Counted from the first letter of the stretch, positions 1-6,716 are shown. The stretch: DNA of 8,869 nucleotides from Natrialbaceae archaeon (GCA_003552325.1 PUKM01000264.1:1-8869), one strand, 5' to 3'. Numbers and translations are program-made. The notes: generated by a model from the letters alone, not told the origin.

Positions 1-1949
1 AGCAACTGCGCGACGGTTGCCAGTCGAAGCGCGTGTGGCCAGCCAAGTGGCGTCGCGCTGTCGGGCGTCCCGTCGTCGAACACCTGTTCGGGCAGGAACG
101 TCGACTCGAGGCAAAGGCTTCCACCCGGATACAGTTCCCCCAACAGTGCTCGAGCCTCCTCGAAATAGCGGTCATCGCCGGTGAAGCCCGCGAACGTTGT
201 TGCGGCGTTGGCTCCCCAGGCCGTCGAGACCGTCCAGATTTTTTCAGCCGATTGTGATCGGGTCCGCCAGTCGTCACCCTCGAATCGGATCAGACCGGCA
301 ACCTCGTCGGTCTCACGGTACAGCCCCGAGAGCGTCGTATCGATGTGACGGCGGAGCCGCGAGCGTCGCCGGTCGTCGACCGTTTCGATAGCTGCGTACT
401 GCTCGTGGGCTTCAAGGAGGGCGAACGTGCTCGAGTCGAGTCGGTTGTCGAGGTCGCCTTCGTGGCGACGAAGGGCGTAAATCTCGCGCTCGTCGTCCCA
501 GAGTGCGTCGAGGCCATCGAAGACGGCTCGAGCCTGCTCGCTCGCTCGGTCACGGAGTGCCGCGTCGATCGGGGTGGCAGCAATCGAGGCATAGGCGTGG
601 AGGAAGGTCGCCGCCGTGTGGGTAAACTGCCCAGCCATGTTCTCCCAGGCGTTCTGACAGGGGATCGGAAGTCCGTCGTCCGTGAGCGTCTCATCCAGTC
701 CGTCGAGACCCTGTTCGATCATCGGTTCCACCTCTCGTGCTCTGGTCTCGTCCGTCCCTGCGTACGCAGCGACAAACGAGAGGACGCTCGCACTCTGGTC
801 GGCCTGGTAATCGACCCCACCACACCCGATTCGGTCGTTTGCCCATCCCGGTGCTAGCGAGCCATCGTCAGGCCAGACACGGTGTGGCCAGGTGCCGTCA
901 TCGAGCTGGGCGGCCTCGTAAAATGCCGCGCTGTCTTCGTGCTGATCGTCCAGACCGAGGTCGAGTATCCCGTCGCTCTCGAGGAGGAAGCGAGCGATTT
1001 CGGCATCGTCGCGGAACCACGTGTAGCCATAGCCACCCGAATACTCGAAGTGGGGATCGAAATCCGGGCCGGCGATACGGCTGCCACGTTCGTTCGAGAG
1101 CACGTCGAGGACACGCAAGTCGTCGACGATGGTCTCGAACGTCGGGTCATCGGTGTCGAGAGAGCCCGAAACCGATGGGGCGGCGCGTCGGAGGGAGTCA
1201 ACGGAGTCGAAGGTCCTGACACGGTCTGCCACCGCACTCGCTGAGCCGTCCTGTCCCGAGAGTCTCGAGAGTATCGTGACGCCGTCGTCGGCGTCAGCAA
1301 TCGGGACGAAGCCGAGAACGTACCCACCCAGACGGCCGTCTTCGTACTGGCCCGTTTCGTCGCCGTTCGGATACACTGCCGGTTCATCGTCGAGCACGTC
1401 GGGCAGGCGCTCTGGGAGCTGGCCCGCAACCGTCTCGAAGGCTGGCGCACTCGCCAGGAAATCGTGCTCGTGTCGGTGATAGACTTCGACGACACGCTCG
1501 TCGTGAACCAGTTGCCCGATCCGGTCGTCACGGCCACCCGGAGCGAACGAGACGAAGACGGCGACCGCATCGACAGCACCCTCGACGACGTCGAGGTGTG
1601 TGATGTGGTCCTCGCCGAGGGTGAGGTCGTGTCGCTCGAGGGTGAAATCGTCGTTCTCGAACGTCGATCGCACGAGGGCCGTGTCCTCGAGGTACGTTTG
1701 GCTCGTCGTTTCGACGCCGTCGAGCCACTGGACGTCACCGTCGATTCGCACCCCAAACCGAGAGCGGTCGATACCATACTTGCCGATCAGTGGATAGGAA
1801 AAGTCACGGAGTGAACCGTCTTCGCCGATGTGAACCGCTCGACCCGAGAGCCCGGAAAAACATCCGTCGGTAGTCCGGCGTTCACCCGGGAAGCGGGTCG
1901 AGGAACCCTGATTTCGCTTATAATCGTCGAGCGCGGCACGCAGCGTCAT
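1..1949 (-). CDS. GH15 glucan 1,4-alpha-glucosidase (glucoamylase-type), 3' end cut by window edge
   Basis: Seen: one open frame runs from the ATG at 1949 to the left edge, 649 codons with no stop. It starts MTLRAALDDYKRNQ and has no signal peptide, so the enzyme is probably cytoplasmic. The N-terminal part (about residues 1-270) fits the beta-sandwich domain of prokaryotic GH15 enzymes; the (alpha/alpha)6 catalytic domain follows. Motifs: GGYGYTWFRDDAE at about 305-317, NAWE at 433-436 (E436 aligns with the general acid of the fungal DLWEE motif), LPEQVFDDG around 619-627 (E621 aligns with the general base) and GWPHALR at 636-642. Known: GH15 enzymes release beta-D-glucose from the non-reducing ends of starch or glycogen oligosaccharides; some archaeal members are trehalases or glucodextranases, so substrate is not certain. 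The family is about 650-680 residues long, so little is missing. It has its own promoter with a palindrome. The published ORF frames on the opposite strand here are shadows. Confidence 0.9.
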   Translation of the reverse strand, partial: MTLRAALDDYKRNQGSSTRFPGERRTTDGCFSGLSGRAVHIGEDGSLRDFSYPLIGKYGIDRSRFGVRIDGDVQWLDGVETTSQTYLEDTALVRSTFENDDFTLERHDLTLGEDHITHLDVVEGAVDAVAVFVSFAPGGRDDRIGQLVHDERVVEVYHRHEHDFLASAPAFETVAGQLPERLPDVLDDEPAVYPNGDETGQYEDGRLGGYVLGFVPIADADDGVTILSRLSGQDGSASAVADRVRTFDSVDSLRRAAPSVSGSLDTDDPTFETIVDDLRVLDVLSNERGSRIAGPDFDPHFEYSGGYGYTWFRDDAEIARFLLESDGILDLGLDDQHEDSAAFYEAAQLDDGTWPHRVWPDDGSLAPGWANDRIGCGGVDYQADQSASVLSFVAAYAGTDETRAREVEPMIEQGLDGLDETLTDDGLPIPCQNAWENMAGQFTHTAATFLHAYASIAATPIDAALRDRASEQARAVFDGLDALWDDEREIYALRRHEGDLDNRLDSSTFALLEAHEQYAAIETVDDRRRSRLRRHIDTTLSGLYRETDEVAGLIRFEGDDWRTRSQSAEKIWTVSTAWGANAATTFAGFTGDDRYFEEARALLGELYPGGSLCLESTFLPEQVFDDGTPDSATPLGWPHALRLATVAQL

Positions 1950-1972
1950 TGCTCTGTACCACGAACGGCGGG

Positions 1973-1997
1973 TACAAAAATTTGTTGTAAAAATAGT
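1973..1997 (-). promoter_or_regulatory. GH15 promoter with a 17-bp near-palindrome (operator candidate)
   Basis: Bases 1973-1989 form an inverted repeat, TACAA-N7-TTGTA, with one mismatched pair inside (7 of 8 pairs match). Its centre is about 32 bases upstream of the GH15 ATG. The A/T core (1976-1983) could itself be the TATA element; another candidate, TATTTTTA on the minus strand, lies at 1988-1995. A palindrome on the core promoter would suit a dimeric winged-helix or HTH repressor. I do not recognise the motif as a known regulator's site. Confidence 0.45.
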
Positions 1998-2040
1998 TCA
2001 CGCTTCGTCACGTGCGCTGAGGCGGTGTTGGGCAACGGAT

Positions 2041-2111
2041 GGATAGTCATCGACGAGGAAACGAGAGGCCGATCCCTTCCGAGGGAACTCTCGTCGGATA
2101 GTCCATCGACG
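2041..2111. repeat. Hairpin flanked by two near-identical direct repeats
   Basis: GGATAGTCATCGACG (2041-2055) recurs as GGATAGTCCATCGACG (2096-2111), identical except for one inserted C. Between them is a hairpin: ACGAGAG (2061-2067) pairs with CTCTCGT (2088-2094), and TCCCT (2073-2077) pairs with AGGGA (2082-2086) around a TCCG tetraloop, with a 5-versus-1-base internal loop. CGACGAG (2051-2057) can alternatively pair with CTCGTCG (2090-2096). It lies between the end of L15e and the GH15 promoter. No T-tract follows on either strand, so a simple terminator is not indicated. Confidence 0.5.
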
Positions 2112-2193
2112 CACAGCACGTCGAAACATCACGACCGTTTGTGACACCACGGATACCAACGCCACTCGAGCTACACTCTTCTAGCGTCACAAC

Positions 2194-2238
2194 CGGGTTC
2201 GTATCCACTCGAGGCAAATGCTCGTCATCGAGAACCCG
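2194..2238. other. Hairpin downstream of L15e
   Basis: CGGGTTC (2194-2200) is complementary to GAACCCG (2232-2238), and an inner CGAG/CTCG pair encloses GCAAATG. On the minus strand this begins about 45 bases past the L15e stop, so it would lie in the L15e 3' UTR. Between it and the stop are short T-runs (ATTTTC, CTTTTC), which are typical of archaeal termination. The hairpin may be incidental. The rest of the 1950-2282 gap shows no coding frame I can support. Confidence 0.3.
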
Positions 2239-2282
2239 TGCGCGGGACCGAAAAGTGGATGAAAATCGACGGTGGACGCTAC

Positions 2283-2870
2283 TCAGTCGCTACGTTTGCC
2301 GCTCGAGAGCGACGGACGAACCTTTTCAGTGCCTTTGCCGCGGTTGTACAGGCCACGGTTGGATTTGCCTGCGTTGGTCAGGCCGCGGAAGGCGCGGTTT
2401 TTGTGGTTGTCGTCACAGATCCAGTTGAGATCGTCGTCGTTCTGGATGGCCGGGTGGTTCGGATCGACGAGGATCACTTCGAACCACTTCTGGCCGCCGT
2501 CTTCCCCGACCCAGTAGCTACCGAGGACGCGAAGGTTGGGGTACTTTCGGGAGACGCGTTCTTCACCGATACGCTGGATGTTCTTGCGTCGTCCGATGCG
2601 GTTGACGCCCTGGCGTTTGGTTCGGCGTCCGGCCTTGTGTCGCTGTTTGCGTGCGTTCCCCTTTCGGACCGCGACGCGAGCGAGAACGATACCCTGTTTG
2701 GCCTTGTAGCCGAGTTCGCGCGCTTTGTCGAGTCGGGTGGGGCGTTCGATGCGCTCGATCGCGCCCTGTTTGCGCCACTCCTGTTTGCGTTGCCACTGCA
2801 GTTCACCGAGCTTGCCGTCGCCCGGGGTCTTCCATGCCTCCTTGATGTGGGAGTAGAAACTTCGTGCCAT
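2283..2870 (-). CDS. rpl15e: 50S ribosomal protein L15e
   Basis: A 195-residue, highly basic protein starting MARSFYSHIKEAWKTPGDG, the normal start and length for archaeal L15e. Recognisable blocks are the basic LARVAVRKGNARKQ and KAGRRTKRQGVNRI segments, RVLGSYWVGEDGGQKWFEVILVD-type central residues, and a C-terminal tail NRAFRGLTNAGKSNRGL with the glycine/lysine-rich end. Known: L15e is a large-subunit protein shared by archaea and eukaryotes and absent from bacteria; it binds 23S rRNA. In this acidic proteome its lysine/arginine richness is notable but expected for an rRNA-binding protein. It stands alone here, not in a ribosomal operon, and no Shine-Dalgarno sequence is visible before the ATG. 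Upstream are a leader of about 100 bases and a promoter of its own. Confidence 0.97.
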   Translation of the reverse strand: MARSFYSHIKEAWKTPGDGKLGELQWQRKQEWRKQGAIERIERPTRLDKARELGYKAKQGIVLARVAVRKGNARKQRHKAGRRTKRQGVNRIGRRKNIQRIGEERVSRKYPNLRVLGSYWVGEDGGQKWFEVILVDPNHPAIQNDDDLNWICDDNHKNRAFRGLTNAGKSNRGLYNRGKGTEKVRPSLSSGKRSD

Positions 2871-2974
2871 AGGTTGTCCGCGGGCGTCGTTGGTTCAGGC
2901 CTCGAGGGCCCACATTCCATGCCTGTGGCGTGTGCCGAACAGGTGCCCGCCGAAGCCCGCTCTCGACGAGTTAC
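2871..2974 (-). ncRNA. Structured 5' leader of L15e, possibly an H/ACA-like or other small RNA
   Basis: The only convincing TATA box for L15e is at 2997-3001, so about 100 bases would be transcribed before the ATG, long for a haloarchaeon. Read on the minus strand, GCGGGC (2950-2945) can pair with GCCCGC (2885-2880), closing an element of about 70 bases. An ACA triplet (2877-2875) lies two bases past the stem, the arrangement of an archaeal H/ACA guide RNA. Inside, CCTGT (2943-2939) can pair with ACAGG (2926-2922), or CAGGC (2925-2921) with GCCTG (2900-2896); the two stems exclude each other. I could not match guide arms to an rRNA target, nor identify a K-turn. An autoregulatory leader is equally possible. 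Confidence 0.3.
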
Positions 2975-2996
2975 CCCGAGATTCCCTCGTGGCGGG

Positions 2997-3025
2997 TATA
3001 AGCCCTTCGAAGCGGCGTGTTCGAA
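2997..3025 (-). promoter_or_regulatory. L15e promoter with TATA box and two TTCGAA boxes
   Basis: On the minus strand the sequence reads TTCGAA-GGGC-TTATACCC: the TATA element is at 2997-3001 and TTCGAA at 3011-3006. A second TTCGAA is at 3025-3020, 14 bases further upstream. TTCGA boxes just upstream of a TATA element resemble haloarchaeal rRNA promoters, which suggests strong, growth-linked transcription (inference). Predicted start is near 2974. No other TATA-like site lies closer to the L15e ATG. Confidence 0.55.
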
Positions 3026-3120
3026 TCCGGAGGACCGTGCGACCGGTTGGCTGTACTACCGGCTGCTACGATTTACACGCTGATCCCCGACTGCTCTGGC
3101 GATCAGGTGTGCAATACCTT

Positions 3121-3549
3121 TCAGTGGCTACTGTTCCACTCGGGGATCGGGCGGGTATACCACCACGCCCAGGCGATGAGCACGAACTGCAGGGGAAGAC
3201 GGCCCCACCGGACGGCCGGCGATGGATCGAGCGTCGTCCCGAACACCCCCGTGACGGTGACGTCGCTGAGAGCCATGTAGATGTTCGCGGGATAGATCGC
3301 GATGAGCAACGCGATGATTCCCCAGGCTGCCAGTTTCCGTGTCCGGGAAAACAGGAGTCCAACTCCAAGGACGATCTCGGCGAGCCCAGAGAGGTAGGCG
3401 AGGGCGAGCGGATACGGCAAAAACGGCGGCACGATCTGTGCGAACGCCCCCGGCACGACAAAATGCGTGATGCCAGCAACGATGTACACCAACGCCATCG
3501 GGTACAAAAGCACCCACTTCAGCCGATGACGAAGCCGAGTCTGGTTCAT
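3121..3549 (-). CDS. DoxX-family four-helix membrane protein
   Basis: A 142-residue protein with four predicted membrane segments at about 12-32, 46-67, 73-94 and 115-132. The pattern AGITHF (25-30), GLAEIVLGVGLL (55-66), YPANIYMAL (86-94) and RLPLQ (117-121) is typical of DoxX/DoxX-like proteins. Known: the family is named after the small subunit of thiosulfate:quinone oxidoreductase, but most members are uncharacterised membrane proteins, some linked to redox stress. No specific reaction can be assigned here. Overlapping frames at 3066-3479 and 3128-3559 are shadows. The start at 3549 is supported by a TATA-like element 30 bases upstream and the purine-rich GAAGGT before the ATG. It lies 125 bases downstream of the aldehyde dehydrogenase gene on the same strand, with what seems to be its own promoter. 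Confidence 0.85.
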   Translation of the reverse strand: MNQTRLRHRLKWVLLYPMALVYIVAGITHFVVPGAFAQIVPPFLPYPLALAYLSGLAEIVLGVGLLFSRTRKLAAWGIIALLIAIYPANIYMALSDVTVTGVFGTTLDPSPAVRWGRLPLQFVLIAWAWWYTRPIPEWNSSH

Positions 3550-3578
3550 GTACCTTCACTTAGGCACAGCGTCTCAAG

Positions 3579-3584
3579 AGTATT
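3579..3584 (-). promoter_or_regulatory. TATA-like element of the DoxX-type gene
   Basis: AATACT on the minus strand lies 30-35 bases upstream of the ATG at 3549, the spacing expected for a leaderless or very short-leader transcript. The element is a weak match. Confidence 0.35.
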
Positions 3585-3674
3585 GATCCTCGAGTGACCG
3601 TACAGGTGATCGACAGAACCGGGTCCCAACGAGTCTCGACGAAGTCGACAGGGAGACCACCGGAGAAGGCCCGG

Positions 3675-5213
3675 TCAGTCGTCGTTCTGGGTCGTAATAT
3701 CCGCCGACAGTCCCTGGGCCATCTCGATCTCTTTCGAATTGTTCAACGTCCAGGCCGTCCGCTCGGTGACGGCTTCGATGGCCTCTCGAGCACTTGGATA
3801 GCCATTGCCGGATTTCTTCACGCCACCGAACGGTAACTGGACTTCCGCGCCGATACACGGCAGGTTCGCGTACGCGAGGCCGAGTTCGGCGTAATCCCGG
3901 AAGTAATTGATCTGGCGGTAATCCTCGGAGATGATCGCCCCGGCGAGACCGTACGGGGTATCGTTGTGGATGTCGACGGCCTCCTCGATGTCACCCGAAT
4001 ACTTCAACAAGGCGACGTGCGGGCCGAAACACTCCTCTTTCAGACACCGGAGGTCGGTGTCGTATTCGATTTCGTAGACGAACGGGCCGACCCAGTTGCC
4101 GTCTTCGTGGCCCTCCGGGATTTCCTCGGCGGGCAGTTCTGCCCGGTCGACGAGGACGTCAGCCCCCTCTTTGCGCGCCAGTTCGTTGTGCTTGTGGATT
4201 TTCTCGACGTGCTCGGGCTCGATCGCCGGGCCCATGAACGTGCTGTCGTCCAGCGGATCGCCAACGGCGACCTGTTCTGCTAACTCGACGTATCGGGTTT
4301 TGAACTCGTCGTAGACGTCTTCGTGGACGATCAGGCGCTCACTCGAGACACAGCGCTGACCGGTGGTTTTGAAACTCGACATGATCGCCGAGTGGACAGC
4401 CATATCGAGATCGGCCTCTTCGGTGATGATGATCCCGTTTTTCCCACCCATCTCACAGGCGGCGAGTTTGCCCGGCTCGCTCCCAACTTTGCCCGAGATT
4501 TCGTGGCCGACCTCGGCGGAGCCAGTGAACAGGACGGTATCGACACGCGGGTCGTCAACGATCGCCGCGCCCGCGTCGCCGTAGCCCTGGACCATGTTGA
4601 AGACGCCTTCGGGGACGCCCGCGTCCTCGAGCATTTCGGCGATGATCTGGCCACACCACGGCGTCTGTTCGGCGGGTTTCCAGACGACGGTGTTCCCCTC
4701 GACGAGGGCAATGGCCATGTGCCAGAACGGGATGGCGACCGGGAAGTTCCACGGCGTGATACAGCCGATGACGCCGCGCGGTTTTCGGCGCATGTACGCG
4801 TCTTTCGCGCCGACCTCCGAGGGAACGACGTCGCCGTGTGGGTGCCGGGCGTTCCCGGCGGCCCACTCGACCATGTGGTAGGCTTCGATGACGTCTGCGC
4901 GACCCTCACTGATCTCTTTGCCACACTCCCTGGTGACGACTTCGGCTAATTCGTCGGTCCGCTCGCGCAGTTCGTGGTAGACGTCCCACAGGTACTCCGC
5001 GCGGTCGATGTACGACAGTGACCGCCACTCGTCGAACGCCCCCTCCGCGGCCTCGAGGGCCGCGTCGATGTCGGATTCCGTCCCCCGGTGGAAGGTGGCG
5101 ACCGTCTCTCCCGTCGCTGGATTCCGGCTCTCGAAGGTCTCACTCCCGGTTCCCTCGGTCCACTCCCCGTCGATGTAGTGGCCGTACGTCTGCTCGGATG
5201 ATTGCTGGCTCAT
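3675..5213 (-). CDS. NAD(P)-dependent aldehyde dehydrogenase (ALDH superfamily)
   Basis: From the ATG at 5213 this is 512 residues, the usual ALDH length. Numbered from that ATG: ITPWNFPVA with the oxyanion Asn at 156; NAD-binding WKPAE with Lys 179 and Glu 182; FTGS at 229-232; general base Glu 254 in CEMGGKN; catalytic Cys 288 in TGQRCVSS; ECFGP at 394-398. All catalytic residues are present. Glu at the KPAE position usually favours NAD+ (inference). Known: the class oxidises aldehydes to acids; haloarchaeal relatives include 2-oxoglutarate semialdehyde dehydrogenase of pentose oxidation. Divergence from a sugar-acid dehydratase suggests a sugar-derived aldehyde such as 2,5-dioxopentanoate or glyceraldehyde, but the sequence alone does not settle it. 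An in-frame TTG nine bases upstream (5222) is a possible but less likely start, since the TATA-like element suits the ATG. Confidence 0.92.
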   Translation of the reverse strand: MSQQSSEQTYGHYIDGEWTEGTGSETFESRNPATGETVATFHRGTESDIDAALEAAEGAFDEWRSLSYIDRAEYLWDVYHELRERTDELAEVVTRECGKEISEGRADVIEAYHMVEWAAGNARHPHGDVVPSEVGAKDAYMRRKPRGVIGCITPWNFPVAIPFWHMAIALVEGNTVVWKPAEQTPWCGQIIAEMLEDAGVPEGVFNMVQGYGDAGAAIVDDPRVDTVLFTGSAEVGHEISGKVGSEPGKLAACEMGGKNGIIITEEADLDMAVHSAIMSSFKTTGQRCVSSERLIVHEDVYDEFKTRYVELAEQVAVGDPLDDSTFMGPAIEPEHVEKIHKHNELARKEGADVLVDRAELPAEEIPEGHEDGNWVGPFVYEIEYDTDLRCLKEECFGPHVALLKYSGDIEEAVDIHNDTPYGLAGAIISEDYRQINYFRDYAELGLAYANLPCIGAEVQLPFGGVKKSGNGYPSAREAIEAVTERTAWTLNNSKEIEMAQGLSADITTQNDD

Positions 5214-5233
5214 GTACGGCAATATTTTCGACG

Positions 5234-5254
5234 AGCCTGCTGAAAAAGCCTGCT
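5234..5254 (-). promoter_or_regulatory. Aldehyde dehydrogenase promoter flanked by an 8-bp direct repeat
   Basis: On the minus strand GCTTTTTCA (about 5241-5249) is a TATA-like element about 32 bases upstream of the ATG at 5213. It is bracketed by two copies of AGCCTGCT (plus-strand 5234-5241 and 5247-5254), repeated at a 13-base interval. The repeat could be a regulator site. A second A/T stretch nearer the gene (5221-5228) is too close to be the TATA box. Confidence 0.4.
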
Positions 5255-5332
5255 ATCGTCCCCGCTCGAGCAGGAGAATGTTCAAATAACGCACACCTCG
5301 TAGTGCTGGCGTCGTCCTGATGAACGATGTGT

Positions 5333-5355
5333 AAACTTTTACTACGATGAGAGTC
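5333..5355 (+). promoter_or_regulatory. Dehydratase promoter with a TrmB-like site
   Basis: The TATA-like element AAACTTTTAC (5333-5342) lies about 29 bases upstream of the ATG at 5367. Overlapping its 3' end is TACT (5340-5343), seven bases, then GAGT (5351-5354) followed by C. The published Halobacterium TrmB motif is TACT-N7-8-GAGTA, so only the last base differs. TrmB is the sugar-responsive regulator of haloarchaeal glycolysis and gluconeogenesis. A site at or just after the TATA box would favour repression when TrmB is bound (inference). Confidence 0.5.
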
Positions 5356-5366
5356 AAGGACGAGCT

Positions 5367-6605
5367 ATGGGCATCGATTATTCACAGCTACACGACCCAA
5401 ACGCCGAGTACACGATGCGAGATCTCTCGGCGGAAACGATGGGGGTCACGGGGAAACGCGGCGGCGGCCGCGACGTCACGATCACGGACGTCCAGACGAC
5501 GATGGTCGACGGGAACTTCCCGTGGACGCTCGTGCGTATCTACACCGACGCGGGCATCGCCGGTACCGGTGAAGCCTACTGGGGTGCGGGTGTCGCAGAA
5601 CTGGTCGAACGAATGACGCCGTTCCTTCAAGGCGAAAATCCACTCGACATCGACCGACTCACCGAACACTTAGTCCAGAAGATGTCCGGCGAGGGCTCGC
5701 TCGCAGGCGTCACCGTCACCGCCATTTCGGGCATCGAAATCGCACTCCACGACCTTGCCGGAAAGATCCTCGAGGTGCCGGCCTACCAACTCCTGGGTGG
5801 GAAGTACCGCGACCAGATGCGCGTCTACTGTGACTGTCACACCGAGGAGGAAGCCGATCCGATCGCGTGTGCCGAAGAGGCAGAACGTGTCGTCGACGAG
5901 CTGGGGTATGACGCCCTGAAATTCGACCTCGACGTCCCCTCGGGACACGAGAAGGATCGCGCGAACCGTCACCTCCGGGACGTCGAAATTGAGCACAAAG
6001 CGAGCATCGTCGAGGCGGTCACCGAGGCCGTCGGCCACAAGGCAGACGTCGCGTTCGACTGTCACTGGACGTTCTCGGCTGGGAGCGCGAAACGACTCGC
6101 CAAACGTCTCGAGGAGTACGACGTCTGGTGGCTCGAGGACCCCGTCCCGCCGGAGAACCACGACGTCCAGCGAGAGGTGACCCAGTCGACGACGACGCCG
6201 ATCACCGTCGGGGAGAACGTGTACCGGAAACACGGCCAGCGTCAACTGATCGAAAAGCAAGCCGTCGACATCGTCGCCCCCGACTTGCCAAAAGTCGGTG
6301 GGATGCGCGAAACCCGAAAGATCGCCGATCTCGCGGACATGTACTACATCCCCGTGGCGATGCACAACGTTGCCTCGCCGGTCGCGACGATGGCTTCAGC
6401 ACACGTCGGAGCCGCGATTCCGAACTCCCTGGCGGTCGAGTATCACAGCTACGAACTCGGCTGGTGGGAAGACCTGGTCGAAGAAGACGTGATCGAGGAC
6501 GGCTACATCGAGATTCCCGAGGAACCAGGCCTTGGCCTCACCCTCGACCTCGATGCCGTCGAGGAACACCTCGTCGACGGCGAAGAGTTGTTCGACGAAC
6601 CCTAA
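5367..6605 (+). CDS. gad: Enolase-superfamily sugar-acid dehydratase, probably D-gluconate (or D-xylonate) dehydratase
   Basis: 412 residues, starting MGIDYSQLHDPNAEYTMRDL. It has the mandelate-racemase-type layout: N-terminal capping domain (about 35-150), then a TIM barrel. Visible active-site residues are KFD (Lys 185, Asp 187), metal ligands Asp 231 (AFDCHW), Glu 257 (WWLEDP) and Glu 283 (VGENVY), the His-Asp dyad Asp 306 (APDLPKVGG) and His 333 (AMHNVASP), and Glu 358. Known: in Haloferax volcanii closely related enzymes of this length dehydrate gluconate to 2-keto-3-deoxygluconate in the semi-phosphorylative Entner-Doudoroff pathway, or xylonate in pentose oxidation. The two are similar enough that I cannot separate them by eye. 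The TrmB-like site and the nearby GH15 gene favour gluconate; the divergent aldehyde dehydrogenase would also fit pentose oxidation. No pseudogene signs. Confidence 0.85.
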   Translation: MGIDYSQLHDPNAEYTMRDLSAETMGVTGKRGGGRDVTITDVQTTMVDGNFPWTLVRIYTDAGIAGTGEAYWGAGVAELVERMTPFLQGENPLDIDRLTEHLVQKMSGEGSLAGVTVTAISGIEIALHDLAGKILEVPAYQLLGGKYRDQMRVYCDCHTEEEADPIACAEEAERVVDELGYDALKFDLDVPSGHEKDRANRHLRDVEIEHKASIVEAVTEAVGHKADVAFDCHWTFSAGSAKRLAKRLEEYDVWWLEDPVPPENHDVQREVTQSTTTPITVGENVYRKHGQRQLIEKQAVDIVAPDLPKVGGMRETRKIADLADMYYIPVAMHNVASPVATMASAHVGAAIPNSLAVEYHSYELGWWEDLVEEDVIEDGYIEIPEEPGLGLTLDLDAVEEHLVDGEELFDEP

Positions 6606-6649
6606 ACGAACGGCACGCCTCGAGGATGGGCGCTCCTGGCGTGACCGCA

Positions 6650-6654
6650 TTTTT
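6650..6654 (+). terminator. Short T-tract after the dehydratase gene
   Basis: A run of five T lies 45 bases after the dehydratase stop in otherwise GC-rich sequence, consistent with archaeal T-tract termination. No hairpin precedes it. It separates the dehydratase from the secE promoter. Confidence 0.3.
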
Positions 6655-6716
6655 CAATCCCGTTCCACCCTCGAGGCCGAGAGCCGGGAACGACGGCCGT
6701 CGCCAAAGGGAAAGAC

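Noticed and set aside
24..41. Possible loss of the GH15 catalytic base, because WPHA is followed by Leu rather than Glu
   Set aside because: The general base aligns with Glu 621 in LPEQ, upstream of WPHA, as in the fungal DGEQ motif, so the enzyme appears intact.
854..1777. 307-codon minus-strand frame inside the GH15 region
   Set aside because: Its translation is Ser/Arg/Thr-rich low-complexity sequence, a frame-shifted shadow. The GH15 frame has all family motifs.
2137..2193. GTTTGTGAC/GTCACAAC inverted repeat
   Set aside because: The arms are short, one has a bulge, and the 40-base loop has no further structure; likely chance.
3018..3028. GTTCGAATCC resembling a tRNA T-loop on the plus strand
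   Set aside because: The bases on either side do not form the five-pair T-stem, and no acceptor or anticodon stem was found around it. TTCGAA here fits better as a promoter box.
2238..3083. 281-codon open frame on the plus strand
   Set aside because: It runs antisense to L15e, which is unmistakable. The long frame follows from the GC-rich codon pattern of L15e.
5214..5222. Longer aldehyde dehydrogenase starting at a TTG (5222)
   Set aside because: ATG at 5213 is a better codon and is well spaced from the TATA-like element; the family does not need the extra three residues.
5670..6365. 231-codon minus-strand frame opposite the dehydratase
   Set aside because: It is antisense to conserved active-site codons of the dehydratase and has no promoter-like sequence or family resemblance.
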